The notes: generated by a model not told the origin, from the letters alone. Shown: positions 23,191 through 36,959, counted from the stretch's first letter. The stretch: DNA of 64,000 nucleotides from Sepiola atlantica (GCA_963556195.1 OY744520.1:5031632-5095631); one strand, 5' to 3'. Translations and numbers: made by a program.

Positions 23191-24899
23191 AAGTCAGGTT
23201 AATTTTATATTCCAATAACCATGTTTTTATATTTTTACTTTTATTTTTATTTTTCACATTTCCACAAAATGAAACATTTCTATGAGATGTTTATATTATG
23301 GTCCGTATCATTTGTCGCGAACCAAACAACATGTGTATGTCAATATCGTCTCTACAACACTACAAAATCATCAGAAAAATCAACAAATAGTAAAAAAAAA
23401 AAAACTACACTATGCCGTTTTTCATTTTGGGTCGAAAACAAAGAAAAATCAAAGAAAAAAACAAACTTACATGTAGGGAAACTTACTAGTACGACATTTT
23501 GAATTTCTCTGTTCAAACCTAGTACATCCTAAAATATATAAATTTTAATTCTGGAATATTTCTTAAAATAGTTTATAAATTCTATTATTTATTTTTTTAA
23601 ATTCGAATTCATTTGAGGATATTTTTTTTACTTTCCTAAAGTTACATCAATTAGCCTGCAAATGCCTATTTATGCAATTTGGATACGAAGCTAAGGGCAG
23701 AGCTGATCTCTAGAATCTTCATCAGTTGGGCGCTAGCTATATATATTCAGCCATTCATTCAAGCAATTATTACGATTGTTATACTTCGCTGTTTTAGTGG
23801 AAGATGTTTAGTATTTATTTATAACCCGTTTAAATTAACACTAAGATAAGATTAATTGTCCAGATTTCTTCACTTTAGTAGTACGTTTCTATTTAATGGG
23901 AAACTAAGGGTGAGTTTGTCCCTTACAACGAAAATAGTTTATAATTACCACTATAATTTCCACTATATTTAGCATTTATTTGGCATTATATTTTGAATGG
24001 TAAGTGTATTGTTGGTTCTTACTTCTTCCTAAAATTATCTTACTTTTTAGTTACAATTACTTCAGTAATTAGAACCGTTGAAATCTAAAAATTGTCTGCT
24101 GATTTTCCCATGAGATGTTCCTTATCTATAGGCTAGGTTTAAGCGTTGGTGCTTCTGTTATTTTTGTTGTGCGTGATGTGTTCTATATTCAAATGTTTTA
24201 TAATGGGGTATTACTAGTCCGTCATCTACTATTGGGTGTACAGTCTTTTAATATTCCTATACTTTAGATATTTTCATATTTATGAAAGAGTTACTGTCAC
24301 AGGTGTTTATATGGGTCTGTAACGGGATAGGACATATGCGGTTTTATGTAGACAGTGCTGTCATTTATTTAATACATTTTCTGTAGACATATCTATATTG
24401 TAGAAGTCCAGAATACAGAGGTTACATTTCTTAGATTAATTAGGTCTATATTTACCTGTTCTACCTAATATAGACAATTTAAGGTTTTAGTGTATATTTT
24501 TACTATTTAGGTTTTTTTACATATTTAGCTACAGTCGTGGGAATCTTATTTAAATTTGTATTAGGTTCTTTGAAAAAGTGTTTATGGTTTCTAAACTTGT
24601 ACTTGAAAATGCATTCCGTCGACCCAATGTATGTTCTAATTTTGTTTTCTTCTATGCCGTTACATTTATTTCTAATAGTTAACTGTTTCGAATTATTAAA
24701 GATTTTCCGAAACCATAATGAAACTACGATCGTAGAGTATTGATCTCACAATCGTTCGGTAAAATTTGCTCAGTGGTTTCTTGTCAACTCCCCAAACATT
24801 TTTTGTACTTAAAGATATACTTTCTTTTTTAATGTATTTTTCTAAGTAATACAACCTACATAACAAAATTCACTGCAATTGATGTACATATGCTTTTGT
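23191..24899. other. No gene recognised
   Basis: A 93-codon frame at 23221-23502 is low-complexity (Tyr/Phe- and Lys-rich). The stretch 24100-24900 may include the diverged 3' part of the LINE that follows on the minus strand. Confidence 0.35.
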
Positions 24900-25830
24900 T
24901 CATAATCATATAGGCTGTTCTTGTGATAGACACGGCACTCGCTTTGCTGAGTTAGTATGGATGGGGAGGAATACAAGTTTGAAATTGAGATGAAAAATAA
25001 CTACAAGTTTACCTGTGTATAGTGCACTGAAGGCGGGTATCAGATGGAAATCTATTATCTAGAGAAAAGTTGTGTTTCCGTCCTTATGATTGTTTTCCTA
25101 CATTGTTGTATCATTATAAAATGCTATGCCCAAAATTGTATATTAATCTGTTATTTCCATTCAGATTCAAACACGAACCATCATGCATTTTGTAATGCTC
25201 GCAAATGTGCATACATATCGTCTTCGTTTGGGGAAATTTGAAACCATTTTGTCAGTCCATTTGCTGATTATTTAAGCACAGTTTTAATCTACGCTGTGTG
25301 TGGTGTATATGTCATGATCGACAACAAACAAAAAAGTATCCAGTGGGCAATCTCTTTATAATTTGAGGTTTTGTATGATGTTATTTATTTGATAATGAAA
25401 ACGATTACTGACATGATGCACCGGTTCACACAGGAACTCTAAATTCAGGTTTTATCTGAGGTTTTGTGAGGAATAGTGACACTTTGCCTTTTAGTCTATG
25501 GTATTTATTATCTCACATAATGTTTAACATACATGTTGTATGATATGCGTTTTCCACATCAAAGACATTTTTTATAAACGCCTCTCTTATAAATGTTTCA
25601 AGTCTGTTTGAACAGCTAAGTATTTCAATAAGAAAGGACAACAAATATAAAAATGGTGTATTCTCTAATGATTCATGGACTTTAGAAAATTCTTGAATAA
25701 TATCTCCATCAAAATTAGTGTTTTTACCAAGCGTGTGTATTTATTCTATTAATTTTCCTGTGCTCCTCCACCCACCACGGAATGGAATCATGAGGAATTC
25801 ACTAAGGGGGAGTCATTCGCCTTTGTTGAT
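24900..25830 (-). pseudogene. Decayed LINE reverse transcriptase
   Basis: Minus-strand blocks in order: PWWVEEHRK (about 25785-25760), the end of the endonuclease/linker region; RLETFIREAFIKNVFDVENAYHT (about 25610-25540), matching the RT segment that precedes and includes the FDVEKAYD motif A, here ENAYHTT; PEFRV; and RHIHHTQRRLKLCLN followed by NGFKFPQTKTICMH (about 25320-25205). The last is the hallmark block after the catalytic ADD of a LINE group common in molluscs. Frameshifts and stops throughout. It differs from the 14-16 kb LINE and from the CR1/Jockey-like copies. Outer limits are not resolved. Confidence 0.65.
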
Positions 25831-26837
25831 ATAGGGATACACTACGAGTATGCTAGTTAAGCGTAGGACTCCGAACTGCTGCTCACCTTATGCCATCATC
25901 ATCCAACACTCAGAAGTCTACGATTTAACAGTGGTAAAGTTCCTATCATATCAATGCAATTGACTCTCAACAACTACCTAGTAGCAGCTATAAGATAAAA
26001 TATGACGAGTGTTGATTTCTTTAAATTGCTAAGTGACAAATGCAGTTAGAAATAAACCTATATCTTTCATTTAACTTCAGTCGAAGTTCTCAGAAATCAA
26101 GCTAACACTTGATCGCTATCTGAGATATATTGATATTAGAATATCCATTAAAGTACTTCTTTACCTGCCAAACGTTGAGTGAGTAAAGAAGTTAAGAACA
26201 TTAATTTTCCTCTCCCCAATTGACCAGTCAACTAGGTTATAGTATTTTATTTATTTTGGTCTATTGGTCTTATCGGATTCCAGAACAATAATGTATCTCG
26301 TCTGTTGGAGTATCCAGCAAAGTTCTGTAACTTGAAGTAACATCACTAGAAGGAGGTGCACCATTGTTTGTATTAGCCAGTGTAACGCCGTATCGAGGGG
26401 ATCTTATTTCTGCTTCGAATACTATGTTATTTTAAATATTTGGTTAGGGTTTACTTGGTGGGTGAATAGCCTCATGTCAGATAGTCTTGAAAACTCCTTG
26501 TCCAGAGAGGATGGTGTCTAGTACGTAATTCAGGATTGATGTGACCGGCCAATTTATCTCATCAAGCTTTTCAACCGGTCATGAGTGGACTGTTGGAAGT
26601 AACGTGATCTGAACACGGACTTCTCACTTATCTGGATTCCGTCCTCAGGCATCATCGGTCGCCACTCACGACTAACAGGTTTAACCCGTATACAGCGATG
26701 TGGTATACGTATTCTGCAGCTCGAACCAACGAGGCGGTGTGTTATATATTAAACTAGGATGTAGAGAGAAGTAGTGGTGATTGGTTGAGCAAGATCACGT
26801 GAGAGAATGTTTGAAATAGTCAGACAGTTAGTATATG
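25831..26837. other. No gene recognised
   Basis: May contain the 5' part of the LINE on the minus strand, but no domain is readable. Confidence 0.35.
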
Positions 26838-26988
26838 TGTAGCCCTGAAAAGGGTCCAGAAAAGAAAAAAGACAAACTCAGAGTTAGAGAAACAAGTGTA
26901 TTGAAAATGTGTAATAAAACAGATAACAAGAATTCCCAGTATTTAAATTGAATTCAAGAGTTCATGTTTCCCGTAAGGCAGAGTAGCA
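26838..26988 (-). mobile_element. 3' LTR of a minus-strand LTR retrotransposon
   Basis: Shares an ordered set of blocks with 29561-29769: TGT(A/G)G(C)CCTGAAAA, AAAAAAGACAAACTC(A/G)GAGTT, GAGAAACA.GTGTATTGAAAA, AGTATTTA and GTAAGG. Read on the minus strand it begins TGCTAC and ends GGGCTACA, the TG..CA boundary. A purine-rich stretch (GAGGAGGTAAGG, minus strand) just upstream is a candidate polypurine tract. Confidence 0.7.
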
Positions 26989-28600
26989 TAAAAAACCCTA
27001 TCTAAGCCTTACCTCCTCAGGAGTTGCAGTATCGTTTCCTTTTTAATTAAGGCTGTTCTGGGGTAAATTTGTGTATCTGTACGTCGAAAGTGTCGTATCT
27101 GGTAACCATAACTTCTCCCTGGAGAGTGTTGTCGGTGTCGTCCAACAGTCGTTTCCTTATTTTATTTAGGTGTCTCTTATGAGAGAACTGAGGGCCTTTA
27201 TCCAATTCCGATTTGATATCCTCCAGCTCTTTCGGTTGTTTCAGGAGTTCTTTTTATTCTACACTTCTTATTTGTGAGCACATCTTGAAACTTGATTAAA
27301 GTGTTTTCTTTGTTTCGCCATTCAACTTCAAAATAAGTCATCTTAATGTTCACAGTCTACAGCTATTCTAAGACATCTTTGTGCTGCAGCTTTAACGATT
27401 CCAGCTCTTGAACCATGAGTTCACTCTCTTTTAACTTTCGACTGGTTATCTAAAGAATTATATTTGATTTCTTTCAGTTTTGAGTTAGCTATTTTGTGTC
27501 CTTATGTGCTTGAACTTCTGCACACAATTTATGTGGAGTCCATTTCATACGTGTGTTAATGCTTGAAACAAATTCCTTCTTCGTTTTTTCTGACTCGGTC
27601 GTCAGATTTATTATTTTCTGGTGAAAACTGTTGATCTGTAACCCCCATAGATGTTGCATACAGTATGTGCCAACTAAATTGTTGTATTTTTTATATGAAC
27701 ATTTTCAAGTAACGTTGGTAATAATTTCCCCCTCGAATTTATTTTTTTTACCAGTCAGCATTCTAGCTATTTTGTTGGTTCTTAGCATGGTTGGTTTATT
27801 CAATCTTCTCCATATATGCATATAGATAATCGACATGTGTGAACCAGAATCTAATTGTAAGTTTACATTCGTATCTATGATTTTACCTGTACATATTTCA
27901 TATAAGTCTGCGGTTCTGTTCGTTTGTTTTCATGGATTTAAACCGAGTTTTTCTTCCTATATCCGTTATGCAATGTGAACTCTTGTGTCCGACTTTATTA
28001 CAAGCTAGACAGGTTTTAAAATGATATGGAAAATCAATAACACAATAGAGGGATCAAAAATCGAAACAGGAACTAGGCGGTAATTAGTTATGTTTTCTAT
28101 TGGGATGGCTTGTTTTGTTTGAGCGTAAAAATAATCTCCCTTTGTGTGTTGAATTGTTTTTGAAGGAGCGTTGAAATGTGGCCAGACTCTTCAATGCTTT
28201 TAGAATCTTTTTAAACACTTACTGACAGTCTCTTGTAATGTTAATTATAACTCACATTCTAACTTGTACTACGTCTGTTTCGGCGTTTCTAGCTCGTACG
28301 AATATTTAGCATTTTAAGTTATCCGCGCTAAGTTCTTCTAGTTGGAAATCGCCACGATTGACACGAAAGTCGAATTATCTTCGTGGTATTTTCTGGTTAA
28401 GTTCATGCACTCCCATCGTTCGTGGAACAGGGAAGTTTTATGGCTTAATATTTCTGTAAAAATTGTAACCACTTCACAAAAAGTTAAGTCGCTGTTTTTT
28501 TTTCTGGGTAAAATATAGTCACCGAAGTTGGTATGATCGGTGCTTCCTAAATTTAGGAGCAGTAGGGGAACTTTTTAAAGACTGTCTTACTTTCACAATC

Positions 28601-28666
<66 letters not shown>

Positions 28667-29560
28667 TGAAATATGAAGCAAAGGTTTTAACCTCGTCTGG
28701 GGAATAAATGATGTTGTCAATTGCACTCCAAACGGCATTCTGAAAAAAGCATTTTCTTTCTCAGTATTTTGACACCTTTTCGATATTGTTTCAATTAATA
28801 CTTGAATATTTTGATCGGGTTCTTGTTTTAGGCCCAGAAGTCTTTCTTTGGCTTCTTTTTGTAGCCTTTCGTCGGATTTTTGTAGTTGTTCTAGTAGAAA
28901 CTTTTGAAATATTTCTTCATTTTTCAGTTGTTTGTCTACGTTTTCTAGTTGTCTTTCTTCAGTTCGATGTCGTTGGTATCGCTGTCTTTCTTTATCTTTT
29001 TGTTGAATTTGGAATTTCCCGAGTTTGAAATCTTCTATGTTTTAAATGTGTCTTTATAGAATAAGGCGTTTTAAAGTGCTTTCTTTTATATTAAGCTGCT
29101 AACGTAATCTTAGTTATAAAAAGAGAAAGAAAGTATAAAACCTTTTTGTCGACAAAAGATAAATCACTTTTTAATTTTTTTAATAAATTTTTCACGTAGC
29201 ACTAGATTTTCCGGTTAGCACTTTACTTAAAGGAAAACAATAAGGTCTTCATTTTTTTCTTTCGGTGGTGGAATTTCTAATAATATAATGCATTCTTTCC
29301 TTGTCGGAATAGCAATAAATAAATCACTGACATTCTTTCTTTGAGAGAAAATAAGTTAGTTTCTTCGTAATACAAAAACGAAAGAATCCTTTTAGGTGTT
29401 TAAAAGTTCAACTAACAAGCTTTTCTTTTTCTTTTTGCTCCGCCGGTAAAGCCAGTTTTTAGTACTAGGAATTTGTCGGGTGAATTTGCTGTTGATTTCT
29501 CCACAATTGTCTTTTTTAAGGTTCTCAAACAGACCTTTAATATATCTTGTTACCAGTTAT
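26989..29560 (-). pseudogene. LTR retrotransposon interior: gag, CCHC knuckle, protease; no RT seen
   Basis: Minus strand. A Gln/Lys/Glu-rich helical gag N-terminus (about 29030-28750) includes QIQQKDKERQRYQRHRTEER, followed by WSAIDNIIYSPDEVKTFASY, a gypsy-type gag block. A (TA)n expansion at 28602-28663 interrupts gag. A zinc knuckle CLACNKVGHKSSHC (about 28010-27965) keeps C-X2-C-X4-H-X4-C. A retropepsin block LQLDSGSHMSII (about 27870-27835) carries D-S-G, followed by KFEGEIITNVTW. Beyond the protease (27640-27080) the frames read a Lys/Glu-rich coiled-coil-like sequence (MKWTPHKLCAEVQAHKDTK, then KESELMVQELESLKLQHKD) rather than RT or integrase, and the 3' LTR follows. Ty3/gypsy-like by gag and protease; non-autonomous or internally deleted. 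Frameshifts present. Confidence 0.7.
28602..28663. repeat. (TA)n microsatellite inside gag
   Basis: About 31 TA units interrupting the gag frame of the LTR element. Confidence 0.95.
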
Positions 29561-29769
29561 TGTGGCCCTGAAAAAAAAAAGACAAACTCGGAGTTTAGAG
29601 AAACATGTGTATTGAAAAAATATAATACAACAGATAATAAGAGTTCTTGTACCTTTCTCGTGACTGCCAGGATTAAACTGTGGTAGTTAAAACCTTGAGA
29701 ACCATGTGCTTCAAGTATTTATATTAAGTGGAGGAGTTTACGTTGGCCATAATGTAAGGTACTATAACA
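29561..29769 (-). mobile_element. 5' LTR of the minus-strand LTR retrotransposon
   Basis: Pair of the LTR at 26838-26988, diverged and with an extra segment of about 50-60 bp. Minus strand begins TGTTATAGTACC and ends GGGCCACA. TGGTAACAAG follows five bases inside, a candidate tRNA primer-binding site starting with TGG. I did not find a target-site duplication. Confidence 0.65.
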
Positions 29770-30480
29770 ATAAGATACATCAAAAGCTAATGGAGGCTTG
29801 ATGGATAAGGCAGATATAATTATCTAAATACGAATACGAATGTTTGAGGCAACCTACAAATAGGTCGGTACTGATGGTTTTTTTTAATTATTAAACTGAC
29901 ATTGTAAATAGTCCATGTAATTATTAATCAACTATCAATTCGGAAACAGCTTTCAGTTATGAAATTGTTTGTGTGTGGAGTCCAGACACAGTTAAAAAGA
30001 CGATGAAGCAAGCATGTGTTCCTAATATGCACCTTCTTTTTCGGAAGATTAAATGTGTAAAAATAATAATGTTAAAACGGTATTTTTGAACATAGGGTTT
30101 GATTAAGAAGAGAAGTGAAACATTCTATTAAAAGATTGGAATTTGTGCTTCGGGCTAGTATAATACGTCCTAGAGAAAAAGTCGAGGGCCACATAACCGA
30201 TAAGCTAAGAAACTTTGTTCTTTTTTTCCTGAACAACGGAAGAGAAAGAGATCGTACTTGGGAGAGCTGCTTTCTACTTCTATGCGGGATACGTTAGGCA
30301 AATACATGCAAACTGTAAAAACAATAAAACCAGAAAAGAATTGGTAAACCCTAATTATTTTCCGCCATTAATATCTTATGAAGTGAAAAGAAGAAACGCA
30401 TCACGACAGACGTACGACGGTTGTTAACAACAAAAAAGACGGGGAGAATAAACTTACAAGTAAGCGTTCTAACATTTAAA
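29770..30480. other. No gene recognised
   Basis: A 60-codon frame at 30115-30297 has no known domain. Confidence 0.4.
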
Positions 30481-30483
30481 AAC

Positions 30484-30543
30484 AACATGAATTAGAATAG
30501 ATACATGAATTAGAATAGATACATGAATTAGAATAGATACGTG
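30484..30543. repeat. 18-bp tandem repeat, 3 copies
   Basis: Unit ATGAATTAGAATAGATAC, three times, adjacent to the LINE fragment that follows. Confidence 0.85.
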
Positions 30544-30544
30544 G

Positions 30545-31110
30545 AATAGACTGCCAAGTCTGCTGCAAATAAGGTGGGATCTCTCTACCGTGCTAGAAAA
30601 CATCAAACACTTGCTATATCTCTTGAAAGACACAATTCGTCGATGCATTTAATATTGTGCCACATCTCTAATGGGGAACGAACCACTAGTCCCTCTCTTA
30701 CTCAGGATGCAAAAAAACAGCGTCTACCCTAATAGGCTGATCACTATCTAACAAGCTCCAGCCCGTCTCATCTCCGTAATATTACATCTATGTGCATGTT
30801 TTATAAGTACTTGCGTAAAATGTACTCCCATGATTTACTCGACTTGTAAACTCTCGACGTAAATACCCCAGACAAACCTGACTAGCAGTAAAATTACACT
30901 CTTTTTACTGTAGAAGTTTCAAGATGCCGAAAAACTTTCTACTCTGATAGCTTTTTTCTACGGACCACTTGCCTTTGGAATTCCATAACTGCTCGCTGTT
31001 TCCTCGACTGTACAAACAGGCAAACACTTAAATGCAATGTAAAAAAGGTATTCCTACACAACTCCCTGCTTAGAATGACCTTTACAGATTCGGACTCGAA
31101 TCCATGTAGC
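30545..31110 (+). pseudogene. LINE 3' fragment (CR1/Jockey-like)
   Basis: Plus-strand frames read NKVGSLYRARK, then CMFYKYLRKMYSHDLL, then FTVEVSRCRKTFYSDSFFLR and LWNSI. These align with the post-RT region of the copies at 8.7-9.5 kb and 61.9-62.4 kb (AAKKV..LYRASK, CLFYKYFNG, FTVEVPRFRRAFYSNSFFLR). More frameshifted than either. Only the 3' end of the ORF is present. Confidence 0.75.
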
Positions 31111-31129
31111 CCCTTACGTCTTAGTTGCA

Positions 31130-34032
31130 TATGCCTCGTTTGGGGCGAACAAACGTACGAACGTATCTAACAAATCTATTGTGTGGCTGGATATGTACAT
31201 TAGTTTATACCACGCTATTGCATTTTTATTTTTATTAATATTTAATATTAATCAAATAAATTTAAAAAATACTGTACAATAAATAAAGATACATTCACGC
31301 GAGGAATACATACACATAAAGTTGTCTCATAATAAGATATGGATTTAAAAACTTACAGGAATATAAAACAAATGAGAAAATACATTTTTATTTTTCATTT
31401 CTGTTTTCTGTCTTTCTTGGTAAAGCAATCTCAAATACATTTTTCAAGGTTAAATTTGTTTTAATTTGACATTTTTTTGATTTTCTATTCTTATATGTGC
31501 TCCCATATAGTTATTCTGGCCGTGGAAATAGCGCGGGGTTTCCTTTCAGGCGCTCTGTATAAACTCCTAAGTCAGCTTTGAATTAAAAGCCGAAAAAAAG
31601 TTGCAGCCAGCAAATGCGTCATTGACATAATCGAACAATGTTCAATGCGGCCCTGGGCAAGAAGGAATATCACATGGTGATATAATAGAAAGTGTCCACT
31701 GTATAATTATCTCTGTGAGAGAAAAACATGTTTTTGTTTTCATTATTTACTAAAATTATTAATGAATTAACTCCCTTTAACCATTTGGATAAATTATCTC
31801 CCTTGAATCATTTCTCGGTATTAATGTTAGGAATGTTATTTATATACGTATTTATATTTATTTTATTTATTTATTTAGCTATTTACTTCATCTTATTCAT
31901 TTTAATTCATTTATTTATTTAATTTATTTTCTCTTCGATATAAAAGAACCTCTTACAACAAAGACGTAAGACACCCAGTCGTTAAAAACAAAAACAAAAA
32001 CAAAAACAGACGAGACGCTGAGTCATCAAACGACCCGTGAGACGCTAAGCCGTTGAAGAGTCAGTTGTTTTGATTTCATTGAGCAGTTAGATTAAAATGG
32101 AATTCAGATAATGTGGCCTCACATTAGTGAGGGGGGGGATACGCAAAAACGTCGTCCAGAGAAGGGCCCTGAAACGGTGCGTATTCTCTCCTGATGCCCC
32201 GCCATTGTTTGGATGCTGAAATCGAGTATTTTACCAGTAAAAAAGCCGAGAACAAATATATATATACAAGCTAACAAAGTAAGCTGTTTCTTCAAAACTA
32301 CAATATCTTCTGTTGTCAGCTCGCTTCATAGCGATTTGCTGCTACTGTTCAGGTAGCTGATTTCATTCTATTTGTTTGCAACTTCAAAGTGTAAGAGACA
32401 AAACAGATTATGGTAAACAGGACGAATGTGTACCCATAGTTGCCAAATACTTTCCCCGTGGTGATAACACGAGTAATATCAGAAAGAAAATATAAAAAGA
32501 AAATCAGAAATTATTAAAAACAGAAACTAGAATTTTTTTTTAAACTTCTGATTTGCTTTTAGTTTCCTTCGTGTCATATTCTATTTTGACGGTTTTTGTT
32601 TTGTTTTTACTTTTGCACAACTTTTTTCCTTGTATCCATTAGCGGTGAAACTTCCTTGTTCCGCAATCTTTTTCAACTGGATGCTTTTTGATATTTCCAT
32701 TGCAGGGTTTTGACAGACCATTAACAAGTGATCATAAACACGTTTATCTCCGCTTTTCACTCGAAATGATTTTACAAATAACCCCGACTTTCAGCTTCCC
32801 CTCTTTCTTTAAAATACGAAAATAACACCGCAAATTATTGACAGCCAAAGGCAACGTTTTTGTAATGTCTATTGCTTATTTCTATAGGTTTTTCGCCCCT
32901 GGATTATTCTGACAGTCAGTTCGGTTTGACACGTGCTAGACATGCTTGGAGGAATAAGATTGGATCCGTGGAATTGGAATCGCAGTTCGGCTTCCGATGC
33001 CTGAAGCAATTTTCTTCGGAAATCCCTCAATTGAATCAGGTGTGAAAGTCACTGACAAGGAAAAGAATTATAAATGTTAATGACTTTCACACGCTAATAA
33101 ACATCTATCTCGATATTTGCGTTGCGTTTTCTGCACACAGATTGGATACAATTTGACGTTTGTCATAGGAAAACTGAAAACAGGAATGCGTCCGTTACAA
33201 ACTGCGCGTTTAGCCACAACAGTTCTATGTCACATCTAAGCGTTAGAAATCGCCGTGTCTACTTACGAATGGGCAAGCCTCTTGTTAGGTATACTAAAAC
33301 AAAATCTAATTTTTCAGGTGTTAGTGGGGGGGCATAGAGCGTTGCAAAACGTAAAATAAGTAAATATATATTTGCTAACTCAATTAGTCATCAATTAGTC
33401 ATCAATTAGTCATCGAATGATGATCGTTTAAAGTCTGACGGGAATTATAAAGTTCGGTTTCTTGTGTGCTATTGATCCAGAGGCCGACTTTGTCAGCGTA
33501 TAACTTAAAATCTGTTTCCTTGTAAGACATTCTCAGCAAGGACTTAATTTCTATCACAACTAAAGAAATCGTAGCGTCAGACAGAATTTCCATTGATAGA
33601 CCTTCTTTTGCAAGGGCTTCCCGTCTATGGAACACATTACTCTGCAATTGAGTTTTTTTATTATTTCTCTTAAAGTTTCCATCCGTAAAGGGAGCTTTTA
33701 AATAATGATGTTTAATAAATGTTTAGATGTCATCGTATTATGTCAATAAAGATGGCATCTTGATGAGACGACGATAGCGGCGGACGATACAGTAGACACA
33801 AAAGTAAATATAACCGTTTTGTTATACGGTTCCCTGAATAAAATAATCAACTATGACTTTTTTTATTGATGAATTTCTACTTTCCCGAATTTAGCTGAGA
33901 TAAGTGAAAACTTCAAGAGGAGGAAAATACGAATTGAATAGTTTATCATATTTATTAGTTAGCACATGTTTAAGAAAGCGACAAAAGTTTGGGACGTTGT
34001 TAAGAAGCTATACTTTAAAAGCAAGGGATAGT
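31130..34032. other. No gene recognised
   Basis: About 2.9 kb without a readable gene. Contains a T/A-rich low-complexity stretch at 31840-31925, (AAAAAC)n at about 31986-32008, and a short inverted repeat (GTGTGAAAGTCA at 33039, TGACTTTCACAC near 33080). An 81-codon minus-strand frame at 33402-33647 and a 71-codon frame at 33122 show no family likeness. Confidence 0.4.
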
Positions 34033-34165
34033 AAGGTGGCTAAGTGGTTTCCGACGCGGACTGAGGGCCTGGGTGTGCCGGTTCGAATCCAGTTAATTCC
34101 ACAGAAACACTTTCATCAAAACCCACACCTGACCTTGTGTCTAACCTCATGAAGAGGCTCATTAT
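34033..34165 (+). repeat. tRNA-derived SINE
   Basis: Box A GGTGGCTAAGTGG (34035-34047) and box B GGTTCGAATCC (34080-34090) at tRNA-like spacing. The 3' part has ACCTTGTGTCTAACCTCATG, which resembles CCTTGTGCCTAACTCAAT near the end of the U2-headed element at 63.6 kb. The head resembles a tRNA with a Ser/Leu-type TGGCNNAGTGG start. Confidence 0.8.
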
Positions 34166-34904
<739 letters not shown>

Positions 34905-35352
34905 CCATAATTCGCTACAGATATTTTTACATGAGTTCGTGAACGGGAAACCTTTGTGTGCATTCTTGAAAAAAAAATCGGGTTTACTACAAATCCTGCT
35001 TCGGAAAGGAAGATACATAGAGAAAGAGAAAGGGTGGAAAACCATTGTCAGAGTCGCATATGAATTTGAAATGTTTTCTCGGTTGCTTAAAGGAATCCAT
35101 CAATTGCTATTACTGTTCAGTTCACGTTTCCGTTTTAAGTAGCATTCTAATCCCCTTTTCTGATGGGACGTCAAACGACAAACGGGGCGAACGGACGCTC
35201 AGGCAGACTGTCTTTGGGGAATTTTATCATAGAAATACGCCTCGATTTGAGGAATGCTTATGGCATTTATAGTCTTTTTTCTTCCAAATCTCCATGACGT
35301 ACACGTAAAACTAGCGTTCTCCTTTATTTTTCTCTTTCTGTTCTCTTTTCTA

Positions 35353-35485
35353 TCTCTCTCTTTCACTCTCTTGCTCTCTCTCTCTCTCTCTCTCTCTTTC
35401 TCATATATACTAGAAAACGTATGTGCCTTCCGGACAGAAATATTTAACACCTTCATGTATATTTTTCTCTTCCTGTTCTTCTCTA

Positions 35486-35563
<78 letters not shown>

Positions 35564-35604
35564 TCACTATCTCTCACCTTCTCTATCTCTATCTCTCTTT
35601 TATA

Positions 35605-35656
<52 letters not shown>

Positions 35657-35706
35657 ATATATACTAGAAAACGTATGTGTCTTCCGGACACAACTATTTA
35701 ACACTT
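35353..35706. repeat. (CT)n/(TA)n block flanked by 54-bp direct repeats
   Basis: TCATATATACTAGAAAACGT plus ATGTG(C/T)CTTCCGGACA occurs at 35400-35455 and again at 35655-35706. Between them are (CT)n, (TA)n and (CT)n runs. This looks like a tandem duplication of unique-plus-microsatellite sequence. Confidence 0.85.
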
Positions 35707-35891
35707 TCCGAATGCCATTTTAAATGCCTTTCTGCGGTGATATGCCTATATGTATGAAAATAAATTAAATGCTGATTACACTCCGTCATATCTGAAATAT
35801 ATGTTCGTCTCAAGTCGAATCCGAATCTGTCTTTTTTATTATTAGATGTAAAATGATACGTCTGAACGACGCCGATGCAAAAAAAATACCA

Positions 35892-36439
35892 GCCCTATGG
35901 AATCATTAATAACATCTACAATCCAACCATATTTGGTACAAATAAACTGCAGCCTTGTGACTTGTCCACTAATTTTTTAACAGTCTTTGTTTTATTGCAA
36001 TTTAATGATGAGAACACCTGGATACAACGTGAATAATGCTCAATATGTCTGATCAATTCTTCTTCTGAGACTGTCCTGATTTTGGCTGTGATCGCCCTCT
36101 ACGGTTTATGAATAGTCTGGAAATTGTTTAGACAGGCATTATCTTTAAGATTAACTCACAGTTTAAAACTGGGGGGTATGATCCGATGAGTTTGAAGCCT
36201 ATTAAAACTCATACTTCCTACTGATTTCGCGTCAGCAAAGTTTCTCTGCATATCACAGAATGGTTCTTTATGACTGAAACTTAGTGGACAAGACATGCAT
36301 AGGCTGAAGTTTATTTGTATCAAATATACTTGTATTGCATACATAATTTTGTAAAAAATCAGCAATTGATTGAAGTTTATTTGTACTGAATATGGTTGGA
36401 TTGCAGAAAGTATTGTGAATGTTATTGACGAGGCTGGCA
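35892..36439. repeat. Two inverted copies of an unidentified repeat
   Basis: Plus-strand 35892-35972 (ATCCAACCATATTTGGTACA, AATAAACTGCAGCC, TTGTCCACTAA) matches the minus strand of 36285-36439 (ATCCAACCATATTCAGTACA, AATAAACTTCA.., TTGTCCACTAA). The second copy has an internal duplication of the GTACAAATAAACTTCA block. Family unknown. Confidence 0.6.
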
Positions 36440-36700
36440 TGTGTGGGGGGTACCCTGTAGTTACCTCCCACAAGGGCAAAGTGTTTTGGATGAACCTACC
36501 TACCCTTTAGTAATAACTAAATGGTAGCAACCTGCTACCATAAATACCGGCTTTTGCCGGGAGAACATTTGTAGTACAGTTAGCACTGCCAACACTGACT
36601 TGTGTATAATTTCTCTGTTCAATACAATTCATTATTATTATCTCTAAACCTGTTGTTCTTTTATTTCATTGCTGGTACCCCTAAACGGGTCCACAACACA
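36440..36700 (+). mobile_element. Solo LTR
   Basis: About 260 bp beginning TGTGTGGGGGGTACC and ending GGGTCCACAACA. Contains a TATA-like ATAAATAC (36542), a run of initiator-like sequence and a T-rich 3' part, with no internal coding region on either side. Start and end form the TG..CA short inverted boundary of retroviral-type LTRs. Different from the 26.8/29.6 kb LTR pair. No target duplication identified. Confidence 0.55.
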
Positions 36701-36959
36701 AAGTAAGACACATCGTTAAACTTTAATGTAGAGAATATCTAGCTCCACAAAAAGGGGCATTTTAAATTGAGAGAAGAATAAAATGTATCCTATTGTAAGA
36801 AGATGTCTCCCTATCGTATAGAGAACAGTAAAAATACTACAGTTTGATCTAAGCTCGAAGACAGGAGAGTGGCCTCCCCTGTTGTAGAAGTGGGTATGAT
36901 TGTATATACACTGGCTTTTCAAATCTCACTCACATATGTTAAATATCAGAAATTAAGTA

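Noticed and set aside
35254..35701. 137- and 92-codon Leu/Ser/Tyr-rich frames
   Set aside because: They are translations of CT and TA microsatellites.
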